Part shown: positions 5,406 through 13,420 of the stretch, piece after piece
How positions within the stretch are numbered: position 1 is the first letter of the stretch
Layout of the letters: each line of letters starts with the position of its first letter
Origin: a virus
IMG/VR virus record: IMGVR_UViG_3300044998_000395
Coordinates: 1-61,544 of that record
DNA: 61,544 bases
Strand: one strand, 5' to 3'
Notes under the pieces: model-generated
Databases searched by the model: none
What the model was told of the DNA's origin: nothing
Seen by the model: only the letters and a program-made list of their open reading frames with translations
Position numbers and translations under genes: made by a program

Positions 5406-7376
5406 TCACGCTCGGACGATGTCGAGCTTACCGTACCCGTGCTCAGCCACGGTGTGCTTGTCGTCACAAGCGCTCGCCCAGTCCTTGTCAGACCAGCCGG
5501 CGCCCGCGCGGATGGGTACGCGGAACTTGCGCTTCGTGTCCTCGAGCGACAAGACGAGCCGGGACACGACCTCGGGCGACTTCATGAGTGAAGCCTCGCC
5601 CTTGAACTTCGTTTCGTCGTGCACCGACGCAGCGAGCTTGATTCCCTGGGACTTGACCCAGTCGTTGTAGCGCGGGCTCACCGCGACCGTGCGCTCCTTC
5701 ATGATGTCGGCGGCCGTGCCCTGCACGACGCGGTTGAACGCCACGTGCGCCGCCTTGTCAGGCAGGTGACAGCGACGGCCGTACGCAGTGAACACGTACC
5801 CGCGGTGAAGTGCGTTCGCGGCCGCGCTCTTCGTCGTAGGACGCAGGCCGGGCAGCACCTCGTGGTACTTCTCGAACACCTGCTCGGCTCTGATGCGACA
5901 AGCGGCGTTGAACTGCTGCGGCGTCATACCGTCGCCGAGGCCCTTCATCAGGTCCATGTTGCCGGCCAGCATCGTGGTGACCTTTGCCTTGCCTGCGCCG
6001 TAGCCTACGGCAAAGTTCACGTTCTTAGCCGGCTTACGCGGGATGCCGCACATGTCGGCGACCCACTGGTGGAAGTCAGTGTCGGGATCGCGCTCGTAGG
6101 ACTTGATGGCCTCGAGCGCTCTCGTGTAGTGAACGATGAGGCGGAACTCGATCTGCGAGTAGTCGCATGAGAGGAAGGCCTCGCCCGGACCCGGCAGGAT
6201 GAAGCTCTTTGCTTCCTTGTTCAGCTGCTGTGCGTTCGGGCGCTTGCAGCTCATGCGCCCGGAGCGCACGGCCTGGTTGTAGTCGGGGTGCATGATACCA
6301 CCGACGTTGTGCTCCTGGTACGGCCGCACGAAGAAGGTCAGCAGCGTGTTACGCTTGCGGTAGTGCTGAAGGAGCATAACGACGTTCGTGCGTAGCTCGC
6401 TCGACTTGACGTCCGGGTGCATCAAGTAGTGGGCGAGCGCGTCCTTGTCGAACGACGGGTTGCCGTCCTCGTTGTACTCAAGAACCGGCAAGCCCCAGTG
6501 CGTGCACAGCAGCATAAAGCAGTCCGGGCTACTGGCAGGGTTGACCGCGAACCCGAGAAGCGCGTGCAGCGTCTCCTCGATCTTAGTCAGCTCGAGCAGG
6601 ATCTTCATCTCCGCTTCCTCGAGCTGGTGCTGGTCGACCCGCATGCCCTCGACCTCCATGTCGAACAGCACGGGTGTGAGCAGCTGCTCCGTCTCCCAGA
6701 CCTCGAGACAGTCCTCGGGCATCATGCGCTCGATGTAGTGGTCGAGCTTGCGTGCCGTGAGGGCGTCCTGCCCGGCGTACCGCGCCATGATGTCGATCGG
6801 GACGAGGCCGTAGTCGTTGGCCTTCTTGTTCCTCGGCAGCTTGATCGTGTCGAGGTGCCCGCGCACGCCGTCTTCAAGGTCGGTGATGACCTCGTCCAGC
6901 CACGCCTCCGACAGCGGCTTGAGGCCGTACCCGCCCTTGAACGTGCGGTCACTGTCAAGGAGCTTCGCGCTCGTCGTAAGGCAGCGGAGCCGCCCGCGGA
7001 ACGTGGCACCTTCGCAGTGAGCGAAGTGCGCGTCGAACTTGACGTTTGCGTTCGACCACATGTCGCACGACTCGACGACGTCCTTCATCCATCGCTGGAC
7101 TTGCGGTACGTCGAGGTTGCCCCGCATAGCTGTCCCGTCAGCGAAGCGGTGGCGCATCGGGACGTAGTACGCGTACGGGTGATCGTCTGCCGTGACAGCG
7201 ACGCCGGCGATCTTGTCGCCCTTATACGGGTTGAGCGCCTTCTCGTCTGCCTTGCCCGCGGTGGTCTCGAAGTCCATGAAGAGCTTCTTGGCCCGCGTCA
7301 ACTGCGGGAGCTCAGCCGTGGACTCCACGATGCGTACCATCGTGTCAGTGCCATCCGGGCGCGTAAGAGTGATCAT
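5406..7376 (-). CDS. DNA polymerase I (family A) with 3'-5' exonuclease domain
   Basis: A 656-aa replicative polymerase. The exonuclease ExoI motif is FMDFETT near residue 35, with further acidic residues at about 115 (NVKFDAHFA) and 215 (YAGQDALTA). Polymerase motif A is SCDYSQIEFRL, motif B is KNVNFAVGYG with Phe at the position of E. coli Phe762, and motif C is SVHDE. There is no 5'-3' exonuclease domain, as usual for phage enzymes. The ATG at 7376 is chosen because GAGGT lies six bases before it and it follows the upstream stop; the open frame reaches 7400. With the primase-helicase, SNF2 helicase and ligase it forms the phage's own replication set. Confidence 0.97.
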   Translation of the reverse strand: MITLTRPDGTDTMVRIVESTAELPQLTRAKKLFMDFETTAGKADEKALNPYKGDKIAGVAVTADDHPYAYYVPMRHRFADGTAMRGNLDVPQVQRWMKDVVESCDMWSNANVKFDAHFAHCEGATFRGRLRCLTTSAKLLDSDRTFKGGYGLKPLSEAWLDEVITDLEDGVRGHLDTIKLPRNKKANDYGLVPIDIMARYAGQDALTARKLDHYIERMMPEDCLEVWETEQLLTPVLFDMEVEGMRVDQHQLEEAEMKILLELTKIEETLHALLGFAVNPASSPDCFMLLCTHWGLPVLEYNEDGNPSFDKDALAHYLMHPDVKSSELRTNVVMLLQHYRKRNTLLTFFVRPYQEHNVGGIMHPDYNQAVRSGRMSCKRPNAQQLNKEAKSFILPGPGEAFLSCDYSQIEFRLIVHYTRALEAIKSYERDPDTDFHQWVADMCGIPRKPAKNVNFAVGYGAGKAKVTTMLAGNMDLMKGLGDGMTPQQFNAACRIRAEQVFEKYHEVLPGLRPTTKSAAANALHRGYVFTAYGRRCHLPDKAAHVAFNRVVQGTAADIMKERTVAVSPRYNDWVKSQGIKLAASVHDETKFKGEASLMKSPEVVSRLVLSLEDTKRKFRVPIRAGAGWSDKDWASACDDKHTVAEHGYGKLDIVRA

Positions 7377-7378
7377 CG

Positions 7379-7618
7379 TTACCTCATCTGGATGAGACAC
7401 ATGCTCTGGACGTGCTCGAGAAGGAAAGTCATCTCGCAGTCAGCCCTGTCAGCCGTGTCAGTGAAACCGTGAATCGTGATGAACGCCTTGTCATCGTGGG
7501 TACGCTCCTTGCGGTACTCGCGCCACTCGTCGAGCGCTTGACGCAGCACCTGCTCGGTACCGCACACGGAGCACGGGCCCCAAGGACGCTCGATCGTCAG
7601 CCTCCAGTATTCCTTCAT
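7379..7618 (-). CDS. Small hypothetical protein
   Basis: A 79-aa protein of unknown function with a CSVC pair near residue 16 and an acidic, helical middle (LRQALDEWREYRKERTHDDK). The ATG at 7618 overlaps the dCMP deaminase stop in ATGA fashion and has GGAG seven bases upstream; a longer frame starts at 7630. Position between deaminase and polymerase suggests a nucleotide-metabolism or replication link only by context. Confidence 0.6.
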   Translation of the reverse strand: MKEYWRLTIERPWGPCSVCGTEQVLRQALDEWREYRKERTHDDKAFITIHGFTDTADRADCEMTFLLEHVQSMCLIQMR

Positions 7619-8112
7619 CGGTTGCTCCATGCGATGTTGCCTGCGTCGTCGATGATGAGCGCCGCTTTGTTGAGCTCGTTGATGTACTTGATGGACATCG
7701 TGGCAGACTCGCCCCAGCGCGACCAGTAGTCGTCGTCGCCGTTCATGAACACAAATCGCTCGATGCCAGCCTGCAGCATGAACACGGTGCAGCGATCGCA
7801 GGCAACGCCGCTAGTAACGTACGCTGTGTAGCCGCGCACGGGCTCGTGGCAGTTGAGCACTGCGTTGACCTCACCATGCATGACCCGGCTGTACTTCTCC
7901 GGGCGGTCAACTGCGTCCTCCTCGACCGGGCAGCCGCGCACGAAGCCGTTGTACCCGAGGCCGGCGATCGTACGATCCGGCCTCACGATCACGGTGGCGT
8001 GCTTCGTGCTAGGATCCTTCGACCACGAGCGCACGTGCTTAGCGAGGTCGAGGAACCGCACGTCCCACTTATCGGCTGGCCGTCGTTCGGCGGTTGGCAC
8101 GAGAGAGAACAT
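7615..8112 (-). CDS. dCMP deaminase family protein
   Basis: A 165-aa zinc deaminase. The catalytic motif appears as HGEVNAVL (usual H-A-E), near residue 79, and the zinc cysteines as ACDRC (usual P-C-x-x-C), about residue 104. The helix QAGIERFVF is typical of dCMP deaminases, which convert dCMP to dUMP for thymidylate synthesis. Ala to Gly and Pro to Ala changes at two conserved spots are modest but worth noting. The start overlaps the dNMP kinase gene by 44 bases. With ThyX, the TS-like enzyme, MazG and RNR it forms a complete pyrimidine nucleotide set. Confidence 0.88.
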   Translation of the reverse strand: MFSLVPTAERRPADKWDVRFLDLAKHVRSWSKDPSTKHATVIVRPDRTIAGLGYNGFVRGCPVEEDAVDRPEKYSRVMHGEVNAVLNCHEPVRGYTAYVTSGVACDRCTVFMLQAGIERFVFMNGDDDYWSRWGESATMSIKYINELNKAALIIDDAGNIAWSNR

Positions 8113-8644
8113 CGTCGAGCTCCTGCTGTCGCGCGAGGTACTTATCCACGACTTCCTCCGCGCGTTCGGAGGGCCAGCCGTCCTCGGCGTACATCACGAG
8201 GTCGATGTCGAACTCACGAGACTGGATGATGTCGACATACTTACGGTTGACGCCGAGGATCCCGTCGATCTTGTACATCTCCTCACGGTCCTTGTTCGCG
8301 AACTGGGTCTTGAGAAACTCGTCGGTCCTCGCGACGCAGACGACGGTGAACCCGCCGACTTGCCAGATCGCGGACTGGAGCAGCTTGAGCTCGATGTCGT
8401 TCATCCGCTCCTGCTCAAGGAACTGACGGCCGTAGGCCTGCCTGCTCATGTGAAAGCGGTCCTGCACGACGGCCCTGCGCACGTGCGGGAGGTAGTCCCA
8501 GTAGCGATCGAACGCGACGGGCAGCCGCGTGAAGTGCGAGTAGATGTGCGGGTAGCGCCGGCGGGCGAGCGCCTTCTGGCACTCGAGTGCGAGCGTGGTC
8601 TTACCCACCAAGTCCGGGCCCTCTATTATAAGGATGTTACACAC
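8069..8644 (-). CDS. Deoxynucleoside monophosphate / thymidylate kinase-like P-loop kinase
   Basis: About 191 aa. The Walker A motif is GPDLVGKTTLA at residues about 9-19, next to the N-terminus as in thymidylate kinases; VVQDRF near residue 70 fits the DRY/DRF substrate motif. The role would be phosphorylation of dTMP or a modified dNMP. The start is uncertain: GTG at 8644 gives a family-like N-terminus but the AAAGGA lies too close to it; the open frame continues to 8689 with TTG codons, overlapping the GIY-YIG gene. That homing-type gene may have disturbed the original 5' end. Confidence 0.75.
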   Translation of the reverse strand: MCNILIIEGPDLVGKTTLALECQKALARRRYPHIYSHFTRLPVAFDRYWDYLPHVRRAVVQDRFHMSRQAYGRQFLEQERMNDIELKLLQSAIWQVGGFTVVCVARTDEFLKTQFANKDREEMYKIDGILGVNRKYVDIIQSREFDIDLVMYAEDGWPSERAEEVVDKYLARQQELDDVLSRANRRTTASR

Positions 8645-8982
8645 TCCTTTATAAGCGCGATGAGTTCGTTCTTCCAACGCGTTTCCCAAATGGCATCTCG
8701 CGTGCGCTTACTTCGCTTCTTGCCAGTTTGAGCGCGTGACATCTTCTGCTTCGTTTCTTCAGATACTTTTCGTCCAGTCATTGCTGTCCGTTGTCGTTCA
8801 CGTCGTTCTTTAGATTGAATGGCTGCGACTACGGCCGCACGGTGCTCGCTCGCTAGAGGCTTCTTACAGCCGCTCTTCATCAGACCGACGTGCTCTTTCC
8901 AACGAAGAGACGCCTCTTTGCTAGTTATACCTACGTAAGACTTACTGCTCGATTCACAGTGAATGACGTACACGAAGCCCAT
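8626..8982 (-). CDS. GIY-YIG endonuclease with NUMOD3 motif
   Basis: A 118-aa protein. The N-terminus has the GIY-YIG pair as VYVI (residues 4-7) and SYVGIT (15-20), then a shortened catalytic region; the second half has a NUMOD3 DNA-binding motif (GRKVSEETKQKMSRAQTGKK). Such proteins are free-standing homing endonucleases that cut intronless alleles. The gene is visibly more A+T-rich than its neighbours, a sign of separate origin. The GIY-YIG domain is short (about 50 instead of 90 residues) and I cannot place the catalytic Glu, so activity is doubtful. It overlaps the kinase start. Confidence 0.82.
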   Translation of the reverse strand: MGFVYVIHCESSSKSYVGITSKEASLRWKEHVGLMKSGCKKPLASEHRAAVVAAIQSKERRERQRTAMTGRKVSEETKQKMSRAQTGKKRSKRTRDAIWETRWKNELIALIKECVTSL

Positions 8983-8987
8983 AAGCC

Positions 8988-9013
8988 GCGGCCTGAGCTC
9001 TCGCCCAGGCCGC
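8988..9013 (-). terminator. Hairpin after 9020 gene
   Basis: GCGGCCTG and CAGGCCGC form eight perfect pairs around a ten-base loop, directly downstream of the stop at 9020 and upstream of the GIY-YIG gene. No strong T-tract follows on the minus strand. Confidence 0.5.
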
Positions 9014-9019
9014 AGGCGG

Positions 9020-9625
9020 TTACTTGGAGTTGCGCGCCTTCAACCCGGACAGAACGTCCAAGGCGCGGGCGCGAACGACTTCGTCTTCGTCGTTGATGAG
9101 CCGTTCAACGAGAAGGAAGATCGCGTCACCGTAGACGAGATTGGCCTCGGCCATCACCGAGATCGCGGTAGCGCGGACTGCCGGCCGCTCGTCGTTGATG
9201 CAGTCCTTGATGAGCTGCTCGAGCCGACCGCGAACCTCGTTCGACAGCTTGGCCTCGAGCAGTCGGTCAGACGCGACAGCCAGCGCCCACCGCGCGACCT
9301 TCTCGGTTGACGCGATGGTGGCGCCCTCGAGGACGAAGGCCTGCTCCGGCGTGATGTCGCCGTAGTACTCCTTGCCCTCGAGGTGCCGGATGAAGGCCTT
9401 CTCGTCGTCCTTCAAGTCGGCGATGACACTGGTCCCGTCGCACTTGTTCTGACAGCCGACCGGGTCCGTGCAGCTCGTGTTACAGCAGTTGTAACACGCA
9501 CGGATGCCGACCTTGCCAGAACACGCCCGGGTGTAGCACTCGGCCCCGGTCTCACCAAGGGCCACGCACGCCACAGCGCCGAGCACGATCCCAACCGCGA
9601 ACAGCAACGATGCGTACTTGCGCAT
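9020..9625 (-). CDS. Exported Cys-rich / HEAT-repeat-like protein
   Basis: A 201-aa protein. Residues 1-24 form a signal peptide (RKYASLLFAVGIVLGAVACVA). Residues about 28-65 hold ten cysteines (CYTRACSGK, ACYNCCNTSC, GCQNKCDG), suggesting disulphides and an oxidising location. The remaining 120 residues are helical repeats with HEAT-like spacing (RPAVRATAISVMAEANL; DEDEVVRARALDVLSGL). It would be exported to the host periplasm or surface. I know no phage protein with this layout; possible roles are superinfection exclusion or remodelling of the envelope. It sits oddly between nucleotide-synthesis genes. Confidence 0.7.
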   Translation of the reverse strand: MRKYASLLFAVGIVLGAVACVALGETGAECYTRACSGKVGIRACYNCCNTSCTDPVGCQNKCDGTSVIADLKDDEKAFIRHLEGKEYYGDITPEQAFVLEGATIASTEKVARWALAVASDRLLEAKLSNEVRGRLEQLIKDCINDERPAVRATAISVMAEANLVYGDAIFLLVERLINDEDEVVRARALDVLSGLKARNSK

Positions 9626-9653
9626 ACGCCGCTCCTTCCTGCGGCCGAAGCCG

Positions 9654-10589
9654 CTACAAGAGGTTGCGCAGAAGATCGGTGGACGGATCCACCGCGAGAG
9701 TTGGCTGCCACTTCTTGCAGCACACGGTCAGCAGCTCCTGCGCGAGGCCACCGACCCTCCCAACGTCTTGCGCGCTCACGTCAGCCGTAGTCCGTGACCG
9801 CATCTCGAGTTGTATCGCCGCGGCGAGGTTGCCCTCGCTCGACGGGTTGAACGCGTATGAGCCCATGCCGTTCGTGTCACGTGCCTCGATGACCTTGTCC
9901 TTGTTGCGGTCGTACACGTGCATCGACCCAGCGACGTGCGTGTAGGTGCCGGGCTCGACGCCGAGCCGCAACGCAACGATGCGCTGGAACGTCGTGAAGG
10001 CGAACACGTCGTACGGCGTACCGAGCCACAAGTCGTTGCTGCGCATCGTCACCACGGAGTGCAGCTTGTCGTTGCGAAGCAGGAACTGGATCGCGACGGT
10101 ACACGGGATGTCGTTGATCTCGCCGGTCTGCCCGTGGACGAGATCGCCATGGTCCCACATGCCGACGAGGCACTGGCGCGTGTTGGGCGACTTCTTGATC
10201 ATTGCCACCGCGGCGTCGAGCTGCGACGGGAACTCGAGCCCGGTCGTCGCCTTCGCTAGAAGGAAGGCAGGCGAGTCCACCCACCGCTTGCCGTAGGCGC
10301 CGTGCGCGCGGTTCGTGCCGGGCTGGGCGAAGCGACGGTATTGCGGAGCGTAGGCCTCGACGACTCGCACGTCGTCGCTGCCGCTCAGGTACCACAGCGT
10401 CTCGGCCGCCGCGTACACGAGCGAGGCCTTGCGCACTGACGCGAGGCAGTGGTCGATGTTGCTCAGGCGGAAGCCGAAGCCGGTGAGCTCCGTACAACCG
10501 CCGTCACGCGACTCGAGCCGGCTGCCGTGCTTGAAGATGTCGTGAGCGATGCCAACCCACGCCTCGTTCATGGTGTCATACGTGATCAT
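9654..10589 (-). CDS. Thymidylate synthase family enzyme, dCMP-hydroxymethylase-like
   Basis: A 311-aa enzyme of the thymidylate synthase fold. The catalytic Cys is in NDIPCTVAIQF (Cys163), phosphate-binding Arg/Ser in TMRSNDLWLG, and the dUMP-side chain motif reads GTPYDVF, with Asp194 where true thymidylate synthases have Asn. In T4 dCMP hydroxymethylase the equivalent Asn is also Asp (Asp179) and selects dCMP. Since ThyX (12440-13420) can supply dTMP, this enzyme may make 5-hydroxymethyl-dCMP. The ATG at 10589 has GAGGT upstream; frame extends to 10607. A dTMP-making role with altered specificity remains possible. Confidence 0.85.
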   Translation of the reverse strand: MITYDTMNEAWVGIAHDIFKHGSRLESRDGGCTELTGFGFRLSNIDHCLASVRKASLVYAAAETLWYLSGSDDVRVVEAYAPQYRRFAQPGTNRAHGAYGKRWVDSPAFLLAKATTGLEFPSQLDAAVAMIKKSPNTRQCLVGMWDHGDLVHGQTGEINDIPCTVAIQFLLRNDKLHSVVTMRSNDLWLGTPYDVFAFTTFQRIVALRLGVEPGTYTHVAGSMHVYDRNKDKVIEARDTNGMGSYAFNPSSEGNLAAAIQLEMRSRTTADVSAQDVGRVGGLAQELLTVCCKKWQPTLAVDPSTDLLRNLL

Positions 10590-10824
10590 GAGACCTCGCA
10601 TCAGCACAGGAAGCGAGTTCGTACACGCGCTCGTCTCCTGGGAAGAATGACTCGGTGCGAACGTAGTAAGATCCCTTGTACGAAAGGATCTTCCAGTCGT
10701 GGTTGCTCGTCATAGGGCCGTGAAGCTTGTCGTACAGTGCCTCTGGCGGCAGGGCCTTGAACCCGTCCTGCCTACGACCTGGCGGCATCTCACGCTTACG
10801 ACAGAGGATGATCTTCTCGATCAT
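10576..10824 (-). CDS. Small hypothetical protein
   Basis: An 82-aa basic protein of unknown function. MIEKIILCRKREMPPGRRQDGF then WKILSYKGSYYVRTESFF suggest a small alpha-beta fold. Its ATG overlaps the C5 methyltransferase stop (ATGA) and its 3' end overlaps the TS-like gene, so it is translated within the DNA-modification operon. Confidence 0.6.
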   Translation of the reverse strand: MIEKIILCRKREMPPGRRQDGFKALPPEALYDKLHGPMTSNHDWKILSYKGSYYVRTESFFPGDERVYELASCADARSHDHV

Positions 10825-11996
10825 GCTGGCTTCTCCGGACAGTAGTCGGTCATGAGGAAAGACTTCTCGACCTTGCCGTGCGAGTCGTCACCGTGCCACT
10901 GGCCAGTGGACTTGTAGTACGACGACTCCCAGTCCTCGCCACCCCACGAGTCCTCGAGGTACAGCTTTGCCTGCTCCGCGAGCCACGTGCCGACGGCCGG
11001 CACAATGCCCTTGCCGATCTGACCGATGGGCATCTCACCAAGAGGAGTGACGCCTTCTGGCCAGCCCATGAGCAACGACAGCTCTCGCAGCGTGAGCGTA
11101 CGGTCAAGTGTAGGGTGAACGAACCGGCCGGCCGAGCTGCTGATCACCGGCATGAACCCGTCACCGCGCACACGCATCAGCGAGTGCATTGAGAAGGGCA
11201 TGTCGGACGACCGCTCCCGCCACGTGCGGGCGTACTTTGCTGACACCCGCTCGAGCACGTCGTACTTCTCGCGAGCGAATCGGTTGAGGTCCCATCCTTG
11301 CGGCAGGTGCGGCATGACCCGCCACTCGTCGTCCGTCTTGTCGTTCGCGTGGTCCGGCCCGTAGATCGACTTCTTGCCGAACCGCGAGAACTGCACGTCG
11401 GTCTTGAGCAGGTCGTCACGGAAGAGAACGTCCCCGCAGGTCGCGTGCCGCTCGAGCAACGGCGGTGGCTTGATGTTGAACGGCTTATCCGCCTTGTAGG
11501 CCATGAAGAAATAGCGCTTGCGGTGCTGCGGGTTGCCGAACGACGCCGCGTTGAGCATGAGGTGCGCGATGCGGTAGCCGTTCGGCACGAAGATCTTGTC
11601 ACGCAGGTAGTCGAGCAGCTCGCGACCGACGGTCATCGCCTGCTGAACCGATTCCCAGCACACGAGCTGGTAGCCGTGCTTCACGCCGTAGTGGCATAGA
11701 TCGTGGATGTCACGGGTAGGCGCAGACCACGCCCCGTGAACGGCCTCGTCGTGTCCAGCGGTCGTGCAGCTGAAGCCCGTGCACCGCGGGTTACCGAACA
11801 GCATCACGGCGCCGGGCGATGGCGACGGCCAGTCCTCCCAGGTGTTACCCACGATGAAGTCGATGCCCGCCGCCTTGACGGTCTTTTCGCCGAGGCCGTG
11901 GATCTCGAGCTGTCTTGGTACGTCCATCACCTCGCGCACACCGAAGGAGAACCCGCCGGCGAACACGTGGCAGCCGTCAGCGACGAATCTTGGCAT
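10821..11996 (-). CDS. DNA cytosine-5 methyltransferase-like protein
   Basis: A 391-aa protein with C5-methyltransferase motifs in order: motif I VFAGGFSFGVREV (residues about 11-23), motif IV GNPRCTGFS with the candidate catalytic Cys (PRC instead of PCQ), motif VI CWESV (usual ENV), motif VIII QHRKRYFFM and motif X GKGIVPAVGTWLAEQ. It should flip and modify cytosines in DNA, most simply to protect phage DNA. The altered IV and VI motifs set it apart from standard Dcm/HhaI enzymes. ATG at 11996 is preceded by GAAGAAGG; a TTG at 12002 is in frame. It overlaps the MazG gene and lies beside the TS-like enzyme. Confidence 0.85.
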   Translation of the reverse strand: MPRFVADGCHVFAGGFSFGVREVMDVPRQLEIHGLGEKTVKAAGIDFIVGNTWEDWPSPSPGAVMLFGNPRCTGFSCTTAGHDEAVHGAWSAPTRDIHDLCHYGVKHGYQLVCWESVQQAMTVGRELLDYLRDKIFVPNGYRIAHLMLNAASFGNPQHRKRYFFMAYKADKPFNIKPPPLLERHATCGDVLFRDDLLKTDVQFSRFGKKSIYGPDHANDKTDDEWRVMPHLPQGWDLNRFAREKYDVLERVSAKYARTWRERSSDMPFSMHSLMRVRGDGFMPVISSSAGRFVHPTLDRTLTLRELSLLMGWPEGVTPLGEMPIGQIGKGIVPAVGTWLAEQAKLYLEDSWGGEDWESSYYKSTGQWHGDDSHGKVEKSFLMTDYCPEKPA

Positions 11997-12471
11997 CTTC
12001 AAGTACCTTCTTCAAGTTCGGCGGCTGATACGACGCGCCCTTGTTCCGGAGGCGAGGGTCGTCAACGCCGGGCGTGCGGACCGCCTTGGTCATGTTGCTG
12101 CGGTGGATCTCTTCGCCTACCTCGTCGAGCGGGATGCCGAACGCGACCGCCGCACCGTGCACGACGTAGTCAAGGTCGCCGAGGCCGTCGGCCAACTTCA
12201 CCTCATCGCCCTCGGCGAGGGCATGCATGACTTCGGCCGCCTCCTCGAGGATCAAGTGAGCCCGCATCAGCCGGCTGTTGAACGGTAAGTCTTTACCGCC
12301 CGCGTTGATCGTGCCCTTGGCCAGCTTCACGGACAGGCTGTGCAGGATCTTGCCCGCGAGCTCGAGTTCGTACGACGCAGCGTCGCACTTACAATCATCG
12401 ACCGCGAGGTCGCGATCGAAGCCATGCTTGTCATGGAACTCACGAACCAGCTGGGTCATCGTCTTCTGCAT
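11977..12471 (-). CDS. MazG-like nucleotide pyrophosphohydrolase
   Basis: A 164-aa all-alpha NTP pyrophosphohydrolase. The metal-binding signature is LEEAAEVMHAL (residues about 74-84) and DGLGDLDYVVHGAAVAFG (about 92-109), the E-x-x-E ... E/D-x-x-D pattern of the MazG/dUTPase superfamily, and the C-terminal half matches phage enzymes annotated as phosphoribosyl-ATP pyrophosphohydrolase-like. It would cleave a (d)NTP to NMP and pyrophosphate. In a T4-like scheme it could act as dCTPase, removing dCTP and feeding dCMP to the TS-like enzyme. It overlaps thyX by 32 bases; AGGAG lies nine bases before its ATG. Confidence 0.85.
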   Translation of the reverse strand: MQKTMTQLVREFHDKHGFDRDLAVDDCKCDAASYELELAGKILHSLSVKLAKGTINAGGKDLPFNSRLMRAHLILEEAAEVMHALAEGDEVKLADGLGDLDYVVHGAAVAFGIPLDEVGEEIHRSNMTKAVRTPGVDDPRLRNKGASYQPPNLKKVLEDAKIRR

Positions 12472-13420
12472 ACTCAGGATCTCCTTTGATGTTCGACTGC
12501 ACGTCTTTCATGATCACGGCGATCTCGCCGTCAGCGAACCGGTTGCACCGCATGCGGAAGATGTGGTTCCACTGGGCGAGCGACGCGGAGAAGATCATCT
12601 GCGTCTCGAGGCCCATTGGGAGCATCAGCCGCGCAGCGCCGCGGGCCTGCTTGCGAGCGAAGTCCAGTGTCTCCTTCTTCTCATCGACGAGCCAGGTCTC
12701 GAGCTTCTTGACGATCAAGTCGTAGGCGGATTGGCAGCCGCCCTTCACGCCGTCGATGTACTCCTCGAACTCGAAGTCGTGCTCGTCGAAGTACTCGCGA
12801 AGCAGCGGGTGATCGAGGATCGGCGATGACGACTCATCAACGTACCGCGTGCTTCGCTGGCTGATGGCTGACCAGTCGCCGTGCCTGACCTGCTCATGCG
12901 ACCAACCGCGGGAGCCGCTGATCCACGCGCTGACCCAGACCTCGTTGACGTTCGCAGGCTTGACGAGCCGGCATGTCGTGTCGGACGTCAGCACAAGCGG
13001 CACGACCTGCGGCGCGAGGTTGTAAGCCTCCTGGGCGATGAGCGTGTACAGCGGGCAGGCCGTGTCCCACTCGAGCACGTGCCGGAGGTTGAGCACCATG
13101 CGAACCTTGCCGCGCGGCCTGTGCAGCCACAGCGCCGGCTTGTTCCAGCACAGCTCTGACCACTGCGGCTTCCACGTGTTGAACTCGAGCACGAACGTGC
13201 AGTGCTCGTACACGCTGAGGTGTCCGACTTCCTTGACGTGCTTGTGCCAATCGGCCGAAGACCGGCCCGTGCCAAGCGAATCGTAACACACGCGGCCTGC
13301 GACCTCGGCCAGTAGCTCGAGCGGAGTACCGACGAGCTGGCCCGGCTTGGGCTGGCCCATGGCCTTCGGAACGTTGAAGAAGTCAGGCATCGCTGTGTTG
13401 TATACTGTCTCAGAACTCAT
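12440..13420 (-). CDS. thyX: Flavin-dependent thymidylate synthase ThyX
   Basis: A 326-aa ThyX. The FAD/dUMP-binding region shows HLSVYEHCTFVLEF near residues 73-86, the ThyX signature appears as RHGDWSAISQRSTRY (variant of R-H-R-x7-S), and the C-terminal MRCNRFADGEIAVIM fits the Arg-rich dUMP site. ThyX methylates dUMP using methylene-tetrahydrofolate and FADH2. It is longer than usual (220-260 aa) because of inserts. Start ATG at 13420, AAGGAA upstream; overlaps the primase-helicase stop by 11 bases. Having ThyX together with a ThyA-type enzyme is unusual and suggests the latter has another job. Confidence 0.9.
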   Translation of the reverse strand: MSSETVYNTAMPDFFNVPKAMGQPKPGQLVGTPLELLAEVAGRVCYDSLGTGRSSADWHKHVKEVGHLSVYEHCTFVLEFNTWKPQWSELCWNKPALWLHRPRGKVRMVLNLRHVLEWDTACPLYTLIAQEAYNLAPQVVPLVLTSDTTCRLVKPANVNEVWVSAWISGSRGWSHEQVRHGDWSAISQRSTRYVDESSSPILDHPLLREYFDEHDFEFEEYIDGVKGGCQSAYDLIVKKLETWLVDEKKETLDFARKQARGAARLMLPMGLETQMIFSASLAQWNHIFRMRCNRFADGEIAVIMKDVQSNIKGDPEYAEDDDPAGS

